The translations under genes were made by a program, and so were the position numbers. DNA of 64,000 bases from Onchocerca volvulus (Eukaryota > Nematoda > Chromadorea > Rhabditida > Onchocercidae). The notes beneath the pieces are model-generated. The model saw nothing but the letters and a program-made list of their open reading frames with translations, did not search any database and was not told where the DNA came from. The stretch is taken from positions 979,274 to 1,043,273 of the forward strand of contig HG738136.1 of the NCBI GenBank assembly GCA_000499405.2, read 5' to 3'. Positions 49,101 to 61,540 of the stretch are shown piece after piece; the first letter of the stretch is position 1; the number at the start of each line of letters is the position of its first letter.

Positions 49101-52100
49101 AGTTCAAGTATTATGAGAAGTGTTTCGAACCTTAGCTTTGTCACGCATTGAACCTTTGCCTCGGACCATTATTTTACATCCAGTTTCCTGTTCTAACTGT
49201 TTGGCTGTCATACCACGTGGACCTAATATCCTTCCGACAAAATTATACTGAAAAGAACTTATAAATTAAGCAAAACAACGACTTCGACATACTTAACAGC
49301 GATTTTCATAATCTCTTCAATAGCGAATTGCTCAAGGAAATTTTTTGTGGTTTTTCGGACATTCTTATACTGATATACTATTAACATACTCAATATCAAA
49401 TAGCCAATTTTAAATTTAAGATAAAATTCTACTTCTTTTCTTTCTCAAACTGAATAGACCAAAGTTTATCTTACTTTCGAATTTGCATCATACTGACATC
49501 TAGAAAATATCAGCCTCCATTACGAATGGGTATTAATTGATCTAATAAATTGCAAATTAATTTAGAAAATTTAATTCGTTTTTCTTCTCTCACTATTTAT
49601 AGACATACCGCAACTGAGTTTAAATTTTTAGCATGTAAAGTTTCCTAGAAATTTTTTCTTTATTACCCAGACAGCTGACACTGGGACTTTTTTTTTTCTT
49701 TTTTAGATTTCAACATCAAGTACTAGAATGACAGCAAAAACGCATCAAGGTTTATAGTCTATAGTTCTTAGAATTCTTGCCGAAATTTAAATTTAAATTT
49801 TTCTTTTAATTTAAATTTTTTATTCAATATGTTGCTCATTAATGTCACTGAATTATTTTTAATGTCATAAATACTTCGCAAGAGATATGCAAACACTGTA
49901 AAAATTCAGGGTCTATTTAAGATATTTTAACAACCAAGAAATACTTTAATAATATATCCGATTATTATCCAGTTGCAGTATTTTGTTTAATCAATCACTA
50001 TTTTTATTAAATTCTAATTATCAATTGAGTTCAAATTAACTCAAATGACTACTTTAATTTATCAGTTATAAAAGATGATAAAAATTAGAAAAAATTAGCT
50101 CACATTATGAAACTTTGACCAGTTCAAACATACATATACGAAAACTAATCACGAAAAGCAAGTATCTAACTTATTGTTCACAAGTTAGAATAAAAAACTT
50201 ACATCCGGATGTTCCTTCACAGGAACAAATATTTTTTCCGTCATGCTGGTAACTTCACCTTCTGGTTCTGGTAAATTTGACATAGCATCTTTCGCAAATT
50301 CGAATTGAAATAACGATACTCGCACTCTGCTGATTTCTGTCAATAAAATTTATAATTTAAATGCATGTTTTCCACAACAAAAAATCCCCTTATTTATTTT
50401 AAATCAGAAGTTTTAGTAGGATAAAAACGTTTTCTCAAATTTAGAAGAATTGTCTAAACGAAAGGTTCGAAATAGCATCGAATCAGATAAATGCTATAAA
50501 CTATATTATATAGGCATATATTCTAAATAAAATAACAAAATACAAACCTTCTTCAGCAAGACGATCGAGATGATGGAAAACATTGGGAAATGCTTCCAGT
50601 TGTTTCTTATCTTTCAGTAATTGAGCCAAATATTCATATGTATATTGCGTCTTATTACTCCCGCTCACCTTTCCTAAATTCAAATTGCAATTCAATTTAA
50701 AACTGATTTATAAAAAATTCAAAAATTATTGATGATCCTTTTCTACAGATAACATTGTTTAACACAAATATATATTTTACTATTTTAACGATACATATCT
50801 ATAACACAGAGAAGTACCCAAATACCAATAGTTAACAAAAATGAAATTCTGCAGATATTTGAAAAATACACTGATTAACTAAGACTAAGCAGTCGCAGTA
50901 TAATGGATTTTTAAGCCTCTTGAGTAAGCCTCCCAGTTTTTGCTATCATATCAAATGTTTTGCTGAGAAACAATTCAGTCTAATACTTGATTAATTGCCT
51001 GGAACATAAGAAATTATGTGGCAAATACATAATTTCAACAACTAATGATTTGAGGCTGAATTGATCATCAATAAAAATTTTCGTTTCCAATATACTAAGC
51101 CTCACATTTTTCAAATTATATGTAAGAAATAACAATCCTTTATTAGTATGCATTATAAATGAAAAAATAAACAAAGCGAATCGCTGTTTATCGTGATTCG
51201 TCACGACCATCACATTTCCAGTTTACTATTTCACGTATCGAAACAACCTTTAACCTATCCATAAAATTCAAAGAAAAATATTTTACAGTCAGACTCGTTT
51301 ATTTCATACCATTGAATAGAGAAATTAATAAAGCCCTCACTACCTCAGTTGAAGTTTCTTGTAACCACTGACATTTCTTTTTATTTCACAATATATTATG
51401 ACATTCATTGTATAATTTGTACAAAATCCGATTCGCTTATCAAGAAAGAACTTAAATCACAATAAAAAAAGAATTTTTGCCAAGGCAACTAAATCTCCAC
51501 TGATACATCTGAAGATTATTAAAGTAAAATTATAGCTACAAGCACTTCCCAAGATTGATTAAAGACATTAAAACGCGTACACGTACCTAGAATTAAGGAT
51601 TGTGGTAGCATTCGTAGAGCATGAATAAAACTAATAAAGATCGAATAAAAATGCTCTAGTCTTCGTGTCAACTTGGATGATCCTCCAGAATCAGTACCAG
51701 TCAATATGCTGATAGAAATTCTTAAAGCTTCTCTTAAAAATATTAACCGATGTTGATCTATTAATAAGAATTAAATAAAAAGGTAAAAAAAAAAAAGAAG
51801 CTCTATTTTCTCTCGTCTTATTTTACCACACTATTCCCTCTTCTAGAACTTAATAATTATGCGCACTCTATGTTTTTTAATTTCCGAAATTTAAAACAAA
51901 TTTTTGAAACAGATTGAAATTTGTTTCAAATGCTTTTTGAATAATTCACCAACCCTGGTTTCATATCTTCTATTTACTTTTTTGATACTATTGCTGTATT
52001 TCTTAGATAACTTATCTTTCACTTCCCCTCTGAACTTCACATCTTCTAACGTCTTAATACTTTCCCTTGCAGATAATAATGCACGTTCAGTGAATGCAGT

Positions 52101-55074
52101 CTGTGCACAAATCTCAGTAATTCGTGGGCAAAATGCTGTCGTAATAGAATTGCCAAACAAGAAACGAAAGACCGATGTGATGATGCTACGTGACTTAATC
52201 GTATTTCTTTGTGATGCTACGTGACTTACTTGCCTTTCTCCTGATGCTAAAGTTAAGTTAGTAGTTCTATTTCTCTTTCCTCTCTCCACATTCTTTACGC
52301 AAGGTTATTCCAAATTCTCTACCGATAATTTTACCTCTCAACTTGATATTTAAACCTGAGTAATCAATATACGAAATGAATATGAGGTGAAATTAGGTAA
52401 GTTTAAAGATGCAATCAACCTATAGAATTTCGGTTGTAGTTCGCTTAAGTTAGATTTTTTACCTATTTTCTTATTTTTAAAATTTAACACAAATTTTCGA
52501 ATAACGTCCCTCATTTTAAAAATTTAAAATAAGTTTTAAATAAAGTCCAACTTACTCATAATATAAATCCTCAAGATTAAATGCTGTCAAAAACAACTGC
52601 AGCATGTTTCCTATTTCTATGGAAATTATGCAGTTGTACTCTAGCTAAATAATATATTTTCTAGTATAAATTAAGGTTTTGACATAACTTGAGCAATGTT
52701 AACATCTCTTCTGTTCTATTTATCTTTTTCATGCAAAGCGTTTACTAGGTTCTTTTTTTTTTTTGCCTGTTAAATTTTTGAAGTTTAAAATCAAACTTGT
52801 GAAACAAATTGAAAATTTTCGACCTTTACCATACTTACATTAATAAAATCAAAAAAGAAGTAGATACAAAATTTAATAATCAAATTTATCAATTATTGTA
52901 GTAACGTTTATTCATTTATCAATTATTGTAGTAACAAATTATCAAGTGCAGGTGATATTGTATGCGGGACAATTAGAGGAAGCTTTTCTGTGGTAATAGT
53001 GTAATGATAGTAATAATAATAATGGTAGTAGTAATAATAGCAAGAGAGATAGTAGTAGCAATAGGCGTGATAAGTTAGATAAGTTATCAAGTAATCATTT
53101 GTAAGTAATTTTAGGCTTACCATTTGTTGTGGGAACATTTGATGTTTCTGATTGCGCATGCGGTGAGATTGGCGTGTTTGTTGAGGGTATATGCCCCTGC
53201 AAAAATACCAACAGAGCCAATATTAAAAGAATAGTAGAAAATAATTTGAAATATTATCAAAAGTTGATGAAGAAAAAACACTTGCTTTGTTAATATCGTA
53301 ATTATTTATCATCATTATTATCATAGTTAAAATATGCTGTTTAATTTCTTTTATTTCTTTTGGAAGGGATATAAATCTATATAATGTAGCAGGTTAATTA
53401 TATAAAATCAATTTGATTTCCTGTTTGAAAATAAAGTTATCTCATATTATTCTTATTATAGTAATAAGAATAATGCAAGGAGCTAAATAGTTTTACTCCA
53501 AGAATTTATCATTTCCTTATAATTTTACAGAAAAATTTCAACTCTCTTCATAATTCAATTTAACCAAAATTGCAATCTTAATTTAACGCTTTCCCCTAAA
53601 TTACTTTCTTGCTTTTATAATTATTTTTACATTGACTCATCTGCCTTTCTTTCCCCATTTTATTGGGTGGAAGAAATTCCATATCCTTTAGATGGAAATA
53701 ATTGGGTGAAAAAAGTTTCCATCAAAGCAAATAATCAAAAAAAAAAAAATTTTCTTATTTTACTTGAAAGATTATTTGAAGATCAAATTTCATTTTAGAT
53801 TCAAAATTAAAAAAAATCATACATCTTACAGCAAATCTATCATTATGATCTATTATCATCTGGGAAGCAAGAAACTGTAGTCATAACATTATAAAACAAT
53901 TCCTATTAATTATATTTTGATTTCGATCTTACTTTAATTTATAATACATAATGTTAAAGCGCATAACGCGTTATTTACGATAGAGGAAAAAGAAAAATCA
54001 ATTATAGTTTGGTTGGTTATAGCTCTGAAAATATACTTCAAAGAATTAAATTGAAAGTGCAGTGCAAAATGAAAACGAGCATAAAAAGCGATGTAAATGC
54101 TTGTCATTTATCTTTGTATACAAGTTTAAAGGTTATATTTTTTATATCAAAATAATTTTTTTTTATTGTTATTCATCATAGAAGGTTTTATAGACAAGAC
54201 TGGAGCAATTTATAGTCTTTTCAATGTCTTATCATATCTCTTATTTTGATATAAAACGATGAAATTAATTTCATTCTTTCCTTCTTCCTTGTAGGCTCAA
54301 AAATATGATAAATAAACAGTCTCATTACATCTTTTCTTATTTTTTTTTTATTTTTCATGCATATTTAATAGTTGGCTATTGTAATTCAACCTAGCAGTAT
54401 ATTTCAGAGTAACTCAAGAGAAATGAGTAATGTAAATATAATGATTATATTATAATAACCACTAAATTAGTTAAATTTAGAAAAATTTCTGATTGCAAAG
54501 GTAATTGTTGTTGATGTATAAAAATTTAGCGAAAAACAGAGGAGACAATGGTGCAATTTGCTTCAACATTTCAAAATATTCAAGAAAATTTCAATTTATA
54601 TTTTTTTTTAAATAGAAATTTTCAAAACTTCAATTTATAAGTAATTTATATATTTTTCAAAAAAATAGAAATATTACAACTTTTTGAAATAAAAATTTCA
54701 TATCATTCACTAAAACCTCGAACTAACTAATTAATTTGATCAATCAGCCGCAATGAAATAATTACTACGGTAATTGCTTATCTTAATGCTGAATAAAAAA
54801 AACCAAACTTAGGCATCCAATTTAGTGCTCTTATCAACTTTGCATGTCAGCGCAATCATTATGTATCGTACCTAATTGGCACCTATTTGATCATTTTAGA
54901 GATAAAGAATGATTATCACTGCTCTATCATCAGTTCTTGTTCAGAAACTTACGAAGTTATTTTGTGCAAAAGCATAATTTATAAATTTCCATCTTAAAAA
55001 TTAATCAGGTTTTATCAGTTAATGATAATAATTTGCACAAAAAAAGAGAAAAGAGTAAAACATACGTTTTCCAT
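46117..55074 (-). CDS. asd-2: asd-2/quaking-type STAR RNA-binding protein, ten coding exons, 441 aa
   Basis: This encodes a STAR-family (QUA1-KH-QUA2) RNA-binding protein, the nematode counterpart of quaking/HOW. The family binds ACUAA-type RNA elements as a dimer to control splicing, stability or translation; C. elegans ASD-2 controls muscle-specific splicing. Coding exons: 55074-55066, 53196-53121, 50673-50548, 50336-50203, 49247-49131, 48986-48843, 48590-48405, 48288-48041, 47836-47634, 46199-46117 (stop TAA at 46119-46117). All junctions keep frame and give 441 residues. QUA1 is about 33-75, KH about 95-200, QUA2 about 203-230, followed by an Ala/Gln-rich tail and a QKI-5-like C-terminus. 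The start was chosen because ATG-GAA-AAC joins exon 2 in phase just after a strong acceptor. gld-1 is a relative, but the QKI-like C-terminus favours asd-2. Confidence 0.88.
47634..48590 (-). CDS. asd-2: asd-2 exons 7-9: QUA2 and Ala/Gln-rich tail
   Basis: Exon 7 (48590-48405) starts with QUA2 ([20 protein letters not shown]), which contacts RNA next to the KH domain, then Ala-rich sequence. Exon 8 (48288-48041) has [19 protein letters not shown] and a low-complexity Ala/Gln stretch ending NEYGQLYLR. Exon 9 (47836-47634) contains six Gln-Ala units encoded by a pure GCTCAA hexanucleotide run, then poly-Gln and poly-Ala, then [16 protein letters not shown]. It ends in phase 1; reading through the donor would add Gly-Gln and stop. 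Confidence 0.88.
47726..47763 (-). repeat. Hexanucleotide repeat (GCTCAA)6 coding for Ala-Gln units
   Basis: Pure GCTCAA units in asd-2 exon 9 encode alternating Ala and Gln. Being in-frame and perfectly repeated, the tract is prone to length change between strains without breaking the frame. Confidence 0.85.
48004..48066 (-). repeat. Tandemly duplicated exon end/splice donor of asd-2 exon 8
   Basis: On the minus strand the exon 8 end AGTATGGACAGCTCTATCTT with AG|GTAAGTTA is followed at once by a diverged copy, AGTATGGACAACTATATCTT then AAGACAGTTA. The second copy lost the GT donor, so only the first is expected to be used. Confidence 0.7.
48843..50336 (-). CDS. asd-2: asd-2 exons 4-6: KH RNA-binding domain
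   Basis: Exons 50336-50203, 49247-49131 and 48986-48843. The extended KH domain includes [19 protein letters not shown], the GPRG loop in [20 protein letters not shown] (RNA-contacting G-P-R-G at residues 124-127), [29 protein letters not shown] and [16 protein letters not shown]. These match quaking-type KH domains closely. The intron at 49248-50202 is AT-rich with nothing else visible. Confidence 0.93.
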
Positions 55075-55098
55075 TGTCTATATGCACATTGTTGTTAT
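50548..55098 (-). CDS. asd-2: asd-2 exons 1-3: start, Ser/Thr/Pro N-terminus and QUA1 dimerisation region
   Basis: Exon 1 (55098-55066) carries 24 nt of leader and MEN; exon 2 (53196-53121) gives [20 protein letters not shown]; exon 3 (50673-50548) encodes QUA1 with [20 protein letters not shown] and [14 protein letters not shown], the helix-turn-helix dimerisation motif of STAR proteins. An in-frame ATG-TGC-ATA-TAG upstream of the chosen ATG is closed by a stop. The second intron (50674-53120) holds an ftsK-like bacterial fragment. Confidence 0.82.
52051..52270 (+). pseudogene. ftsK-like bacterial gene fragment in asd-2 intron 2 (probable Wolbachia-derived insertion)
   Basis: The plus strand reads [38 protein letters not shown] and MLRDLI, which follows the bacterial FtsK DNA-translocase pattern NLADDIARS ... 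VIPGK ... [16 protein letters not shown]. After an internal duplication of TGATGCTACGTGACTTA and a frame change, [10 protein letters not shown] matches the next FtsK block. The Walker A region is missing, and there is no start or ribosome-binding site. Nematodes have no ftsK, so this is a transferred, degraded piece; its orientation is opposite to asd-2. Confidence 0.82.
52884..52935. repeat. Tandem duplication of a 22-bp segment in asd-2 intron 2
   Basis: ATTTATCAATTATTGTAGTA plus AC occurs at 52884-52905 and 52914-52935. No coding content. The rest of the intron apart from the ftsK-like piece is AT-rich. Confidence 0.8.
53197..55065 (-). other. asd-2 intron 1 (1.9 kb), no other feature seen
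   Basis: AT-rich sequence between the start exon and exon 2. I see no open frame with family resemblance and no repeat beyond simple A/T runs. Confidence 0.6.
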
Positions 55099-55111
55099 CT
55101 GAAAAAATAAC
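55099..55111 (-). promoter_or_regulatory. Strong acceptor before the asd-2 start; candidate trans-splice site
   Basis: GTTATTTTTTCAG ends at 55099 on the minus strand, 24 nt before the asd-2 ATG. The perfect nematode acceptor consensus next to a short leader fits SL trans-splicing, but a cis-spliced 5'UTR exon upstream is equally possible. Confidence 0.5.
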
Positions 55112-56469
55112 AAATAATAGCTTATCATCATTTATCATTTGCCATTCGTACAATACTTCTTATCCATCTTTTAATCAAAATGAATGATAGCGGCTTTAAT
55201 TGTTAATTAGAATTATCATCAACGAAAAAAGGGATGCCAAACTTAGCTAAATTTTAGCTTATTTATTAAGATAATAAGACTAATATATAAATAAGAGCAT
55301 GTTTACTTGTTTATTTACTTAATTTCTCAATTCGTTTACAAATTTACTTTCTACGGAAACAATGTGTGACATCGTATAATTTATTAATTGGTCAGATGCT
55401 AAAGTGCAAAGGTCAAATTCATAAAGCATTCATCAAAAATGAAAAACAAAAAAAAAGAAGAAAAATATGAGAAACGTGAATCTCAAAGAAGTCAAGGAGT
55501 CAAGGTCGATGTAGATCACCGTATAGCTACACATCTTTCGTTCTATCTCATCTTTTCTTTCTTCATACTCTCTTGATCGTTTCTTTTCCTCCTCTTCACT
55601 CTTGATAAGTCAAACTATTTTTGCTTGGAAGAGCAAAAGATAAATTATGCTATCGTAAAGAAAAGATACCAAAATATTCATAGATTAAAATGAAATTGAG
55701 AAGAATCTTTTAAATAAAACGGATATTTTAATAAAATAGGATAAAATGGAAATAATTTTGAAAATAAGTAAGTTTTTAAAATTGGAAAAAAAGCAAATAA
55801 GCTGTTCAAATTGAACATTTTTAAATGATACCATCTTTAAATATAAAAAAACATTTTAATAAAATGTTATTGAGAAAACGAAAAAAATTAAAAGTTTCCA
55901 AGATGCTTAGAAAATGAAAAAATTCCAATCAAAATCTCTTTCATCGAAAAATCTTTTTCATCAATGATGATCGTTTAGGAATTTTTTTCCCTTTTTTTTT
56001 TCCATAAATCATAAATTAAGCAATAATTAATGCGGAAATTGATAATTAAAAGAAAAAAAGAAGAGAGAAATAAATTAATCAATATTCTTATAAAATAATT
56101 AATAAACAAAGGTTACTGAAATATTTGCGAAAAGTTACTGAAATCTCATTTCCATCAAAAAAAAAAAAAAAAGTTGTATAGTAACTAATTTTAAGAAATT
56201 ATAAAAATTAAATGAAGTGTTTTAGCGGAAATTATTTGCCGCCTACTTATCAATAATAATTACCATTGCTAGTAATTAAAGTTAGTAATAAATTTCACTT
56301 TTTTTTTTTTGTTTCTCGATATTTGTCTTAAAAGTTTTTAATAATTTGAAAAGAATGTTTTTAATAGTCGGAAAAGTTTTTGATAATCTTTCTTAGAAGA
56401 AAAAGAGAAGGAAAACGTGAATGCTACAAACTCATTGAAATAGCGAAAAGCATTTGAATAAAAAAAAGA

Positions 56470-57516
56470 AAAAAAATTAATGAGTTTTACACATAAATAA
56501 TGAGTTTTCCTTTTCTTCTTTCTCTCAAGAGATCAGCTGTTATTGACTAGAAACTCATTATGATTGAGGAAGATAAACAATGAAAAAGAAGAGGTACAAA
56601 GAGAAATAAACAAGTAATTATATTCAAATAAATTTTATTTTATCCGAAACTATTTTGATGAAATTTGAAAAAATCCTATACTACAATTTTTCACCTAACT
56701 AGTGTCTTGCAAACAAAAAAAGTTTGCCAAATTTTCATCAATTCCAACATTACTTTTAGTCCTTTTTGATATTACATCTAAATTCTTCAATTATTTACAT
56801 CAAAACAAGCATCATCTAAGTTAAAATTTTGAAAATTTTGATAGAATTTTTTGAAATTTCTAAGTAAAAAGTGATATCTTAACAAAAAATATTTATCATT
56901 CAGATTATTTATTGCCTTCCTTTGGAAAGCATCGAAAATACGAAGCATAGAAGTCTATTATTGGTCACAATGCCATTTCCTTTTACTTAAATCTATTGAA
57001 TAGTTAAGATATCACTGTCCAGCAATAATTAGATGACATTCGAGACCTAAAACATAGAATCAGAAATGGCATGTAGAAAATATCTAACTATTATTTAAAA
57101 TATGATTCAAATGTTTTAAAACTTATTTATTACTTACATACTAAAAAAAAAAAAAAAAAAAAAAAAAGGAAAGAAAAAAAGAACTGATGATGAAAAAAAA
57201 AGAATTTTACATATGAAAAATGAGTTTTTGTTTTCTCTCTCTTAAGAGATCGGCTGTTATTGACTAAAAACTCATTATGATTTAAGAAGAGGCAAATAGG
57301 GAAATAAACAAGAGGCAAACAGAGAAATAAACAATTATATCCAAACAAATTTTATTTTATCAGTGAAATTTAAATATTACAAATGAAATTTAAGAAAATC
57401 CTATACTAAAACCTTTCATCTAATTAGTTTATTGCAAATAAAAAATTTTGCCAAGTTTTCATCAGTCCCAACAATACTTTTAGTCTTTTTTGATATTACC
57501 TCTGATTTCTTCAATT
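56470..57516. repeat. 320-bp direct duplication, copies about 56470-56791 and 57195-57516
   Basis: Both copies share, in order, TGAGTTTT, AAGAGATC-GCTGTTATTGACTA, AAACTCATTATGATT, AATAAACAA, AAATTTTATTTTATC, AAAATCCTATACTA, GCCAA-TTTTCATCA, ATACTTTTAGTC or TTACTTTTAGTCC and TTTTTGATATTAC. Substitutions and small indels separate them, about 720 bp apart. Neither has coding potential. Confidence 0.85.
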
Positions 57517-58612
57517 CGAATTTTACAAGGTTTCAATTATTTTTTTTTTCCAAAAAATCATTTCGGAAATCGAAGAAAATAGCACAATAGCCAAAAAATA
57601 GAAAAATAATGAATTCCGTAATCGTTTTCTCCCTCATATCAGCAAGTGCAACAACAGTAAAATAATTTTTTCCTCCTTGACACACCATCTGTTGCGTTCC
57701 GAAAGTTTACATTAAAAAAATGACTATTATTTTCAGTTACATAAATGGAAAAAAAAAAATTCTTAAATCAAAAAAAAAAAGGAATAAATCAGTCAATCAT
57801 GAATTATCTGATAATGTTCTACTGGACATTCATCAGATTTTTAATATATTCCAGAAGAAAGCAATGTTTAAAACTAGACTTATTGATTAGTAATGGATGA
57901 CTAAACATACAATAAAAATTTCTTGCAACTCCGAAAATTCTTGTTACATGCCAGAATTTAAAATCATAAATTAAAATTAAAATCGCAAAAACCAAACCTA
58001 TCAATCATATCATCGTGGAAACATTACTTAAATTAAATTGATTCATCTATGAACTTAAATAATAAATGGAAGAAAAAAAAAAAAACTAATGGTTAAGTGA
58101 TTGATCATCGTTTAATTACAAGAATTAGTTGGATTACTTCCCTAATAAGCTAATTTCTACAACATTTCTGACATGCAGTGATATCATAATTATTATAAAA
58201 ATGTTCTAATTCAATTAATTATTATAATCCTTCCAAGAAAACAAATTTTTATCATTTAATCTGAAATTTTTCAAAGCAAAAAAAATTTTTTTTCTTTAAA
58301 AAAAAAGCAATGATTTAATAAGTTGTCTCGAAAAACTACAATTGATGGAATGAAAAGAAAACATCTTAAAAAAAATTTCCTGCAATTTAAAAAATGGGAA
58401 CAGATGACGTGAATGACGTTCCATTCCATTTTTGGTCGGATAAGCACAAATGCAATTTTTAAAAATTTGATGATTATCATCTTATTATCTAACTTCAAAT
58501 ATCGAATTTCTCATCCAATATTATCTTCCAAATCGAGGAGTTAACAGTTCGTGCATTTTTTTACTGGAAAAATTTGTTGAATCTCGAAATATATTCAAAA
58601 AATTACATTTCA

Positions 58613-58731
58613 ATAAATTCCTCACTCAGATCGACACCTGAATAATCTTCCGTTTTTTCGATATTCACCAGCAATAAGTATAATTTCCTCCAAACACTTT
58701 TTCTTGTTTTAATTGAATTGTTGAAACCTAT
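58613..58731 (-). CDS. Orphan coding-like exon, unrecognised
   Basis: After an acceptor (TTTTATAG) at 58732, one minus-strand frame reads FNNSIKTRKSVWRKLYLLLV then NIEKTEDYSGVDLSEEFIEM and TAA. Composition is less AT-rich than the flanks. It has no start codon, so it could only be a last exon of an unseen upstream gene or isoform. I do not recognise the sequence, see no partner exon upstream in the window and no clear poly(A) signal. Confidence 0.2.
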
Positions 58732-59649
58732 AAAATGACAATGAATTATTGCAAATATATTTCAATATATTTATGAAAATAGTAAAATGATGACGAAAAT
58801 GAGACATAAAGTAAATTTTCACAAAATAAAGGACAATGAAAAGTTTAAAAAATAAGAAGTTTAAAAAGTTTTTTTACTAGCTCAACAGGAAATAATCATC
58901 AATTGGTAAATCTGGTTATTAATTGATAATTAAATTGAAAATAAATCATCAATTAGTAAATTTGTTTATAAATTAATACTCAGATTTAATTCTTGCTTCA
59001 TCTGAAAAATTAAAAGAAGTATGAATTAAATCTAAGTATTAATCTACAAACAATTAACTTCATTATTGAACAGTTAGAATATTCAAGTTTAATTATAGTC
59101 AAATTAGTCAAATTTGAAAACCGAATAATCAAATTTGAAAACATTATATTGATAATTATATAAATAATAATACAAAATTCGTCGTATAGGCATATTAATA
59201 ATACAAAAAAGTTCAAATTTTATTATTTGTTAAGTAGTTTCTAGAAAAATTGAACATTTTAGCTCAAAATCGATAGTTTTACAAAAATTGAAAATTCTAT
59301 AGCACAAAATACTGAAACATGAATACACTTCATTCTTTTCATTTCTGATTATCTATCAATAGAATGAATGGAGCGAACGTTATTTGTGTTATCTTCTCGA
59401 TTTTTCATTATCTTGAGAAATAGAGAAAAATTTTGTATGCAAAATAAAAAACAAGTTTATAGTTGAAAAATTATTTAAAAAAAAAAAATAAAATAAAATA
59501 AAAGAATGAAAAAAAAAAGGAGAATAAACGGAAAATACTCGTTGCTATCATTTCACTTTTCGTGATTAATCGTCAATTTGTAGGTGCTGCACACGAATAA
59601 TCAAATTAAATCTGTCGCAAAAGCAGTGAATTTTAATGAAAAAACTCGA

Positions 59650-59710
59650 AAAGAAAGCGAGAAAGAGAGAAAGAGAAGGGAGAGAGAGGGGAGAGAGAGA
59701 AAAAAAAAGA
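59650..59710. repeat. GA-rich microsatellite
   Basis: GAGAAAGAGAGAAAGAGAAG then GGAGAGAGAGGGGAGAGAGA, on the plus strand. Such polypurine runs occur near nematode promoters, but no transcript start can be tied to this one. Confidence 0.8.
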
Positions 59711-61540
59711 ATTTCACTGTAAGCTATATGAAAAGTTTGTATTTATATCTTATAGAGCGATGAATATTTGGAGAAAAATATATAGGTGTAAATAATTATT
59801 TGAATAAAAATATAGATAAATACTTCTACTTCTACTAAGTTTTAAAAAAAATTGTACGGATGATACCTCTACTGTCTAAATTCGAAAAAAATTTATAAAA
59901 TTAATCGAAATCACATAACATAATTAACACATGCTCAATTATCATCATTATCATCATTAGTAAATATGCATGTTACATATAAATAATTGATACTGAAAAG
60001 GCAGTAATTATCATCTAAATCCCATGACAAATATATTACTACTTATTCCATCATTATCGTTAATTAAAAATAATTATCACTTATTGGTATTCTAATATAA
60101 TTATCATCAAAATCAATAACACTGTTTAAATCAATACTAAACTATCATCAGCGTTCCGAAAATTTTACACAAAATTTTGGAATTTATATATATATTATTA
60201 TTAATTACTACATTATCATTATTATCAAATATCCCTTATTATTAAATATTATCATTGTCATTATCACCATCATTATTATCACTATTCGAAATTTAATATT
60301 CTTTATAGTCATTCTTCTCTCTGTCCTTGAAAATAATAAATTGTACAAATCATGAAAAATAGTTGAAAATTCAAAACAAAAACAAATGACACAATTGATC
60401 GTTATCATTTTAACAAAAAAAAAAAAAAATCTTTTTTTTTTGTTTAAAAAAATTTGGAAAGAAAAAGAGACATATATGGGTTATTCAAGAGAAATAATAA
60501 TTCACCAGTATTTTTTTTTCAGTTCTCCATTTGCTGTCAAGATTAGTGAAATTTACTGATTTCTTTTTTCTTTTTTTTTTTTTGATGAGTGATAGATTAA
60601 ATTACTAAGTTTGAATAGCAAATTATTACCAAACAATATATTCATTCCATTACTGTAAAGCTATTTCCAAAAATTATATTACGAGAAGTTTTAAAATCCA
60701 ACCAAAGATCATTATTAAGCTTCAGAAAGTTTTTTTTTTTTTTTTTTCGCCATATGGGACATTTCGAAAAGTCGAAGAAGAACAAAACTAATTAATAATT
60801 CTATATTTTAGAATGCACGCCATGTCTTCTATTAATAAATAAACGAAACATACTGAATTTGTGTGCAAGACCACCTTTGAGTTCTAAATTTCAAAAAATA
60901 TATGTAGTTCCTTTCATTCCTATTGTCAAGACCTATTTGGCCCATTGAGAAATAGCTAGGAAAAGTTCAACATTTGTATCACGTTCGAACTTAATGTTAA
61001 AAATTGTTCAAACCTAAAAGAAAAATTGAAGGCGCAAATGCCCAATTCGAAGAAAATCTCGTCATATTATTATAAATTTCTTCTCACTTAAAACATCAAA
61101 AATTACGTTCTAGCAAATTCATAAGCGATTGGAAATATTTCGAGAATCATTTCGCATTATTCCAGTTTAAAGTGAAAAAAGGAAAGTAAATTTTATTCAA
61201 AATAAAACAGTACAGAAATCTATTCAATTCAATAAAAATGCCTTATCAAAGCTCCACAAAAACTTTGCCTTAATCAAATTCATTGATAACAAAATCCAAA
61301 ACACTAAAATCATTATCGAAAAATTATACAGAACTAGGTATAGAAATAAAAATTTTTGCATAATTTTCTTTCATTTTCACAATTTCAACTCTCTTTTAGA
61401 TTGACATTCACATTATAAGATAAATTTTTCACCTACGACCGAAGATTTAACAGTATAATCAATATAAATAAAAATATAAATCTTTGTTCTAGATAAACAA
61501 AAATATAAATCTTCGCTGTTACTCCTCATATAATTTGGCA

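Noticed and set aside
51519..51704. A minus-strand frame containing [13 protein letters not shown], faintly like a bacterial YvcK/CofD motif or a further piece of inserted bacterial DNA
   Set aside because: Only a few residues fit, the following conserved block is not present, and frame and splice context give no support.
51891..52289. A 132-codon minus-strand frame in asd-2 intron 2
   Set aside because: It is the complement of the ftsK-like fragment; the plus-strand frame carries the recognisable protein motif, so the minus frame is a shadow.
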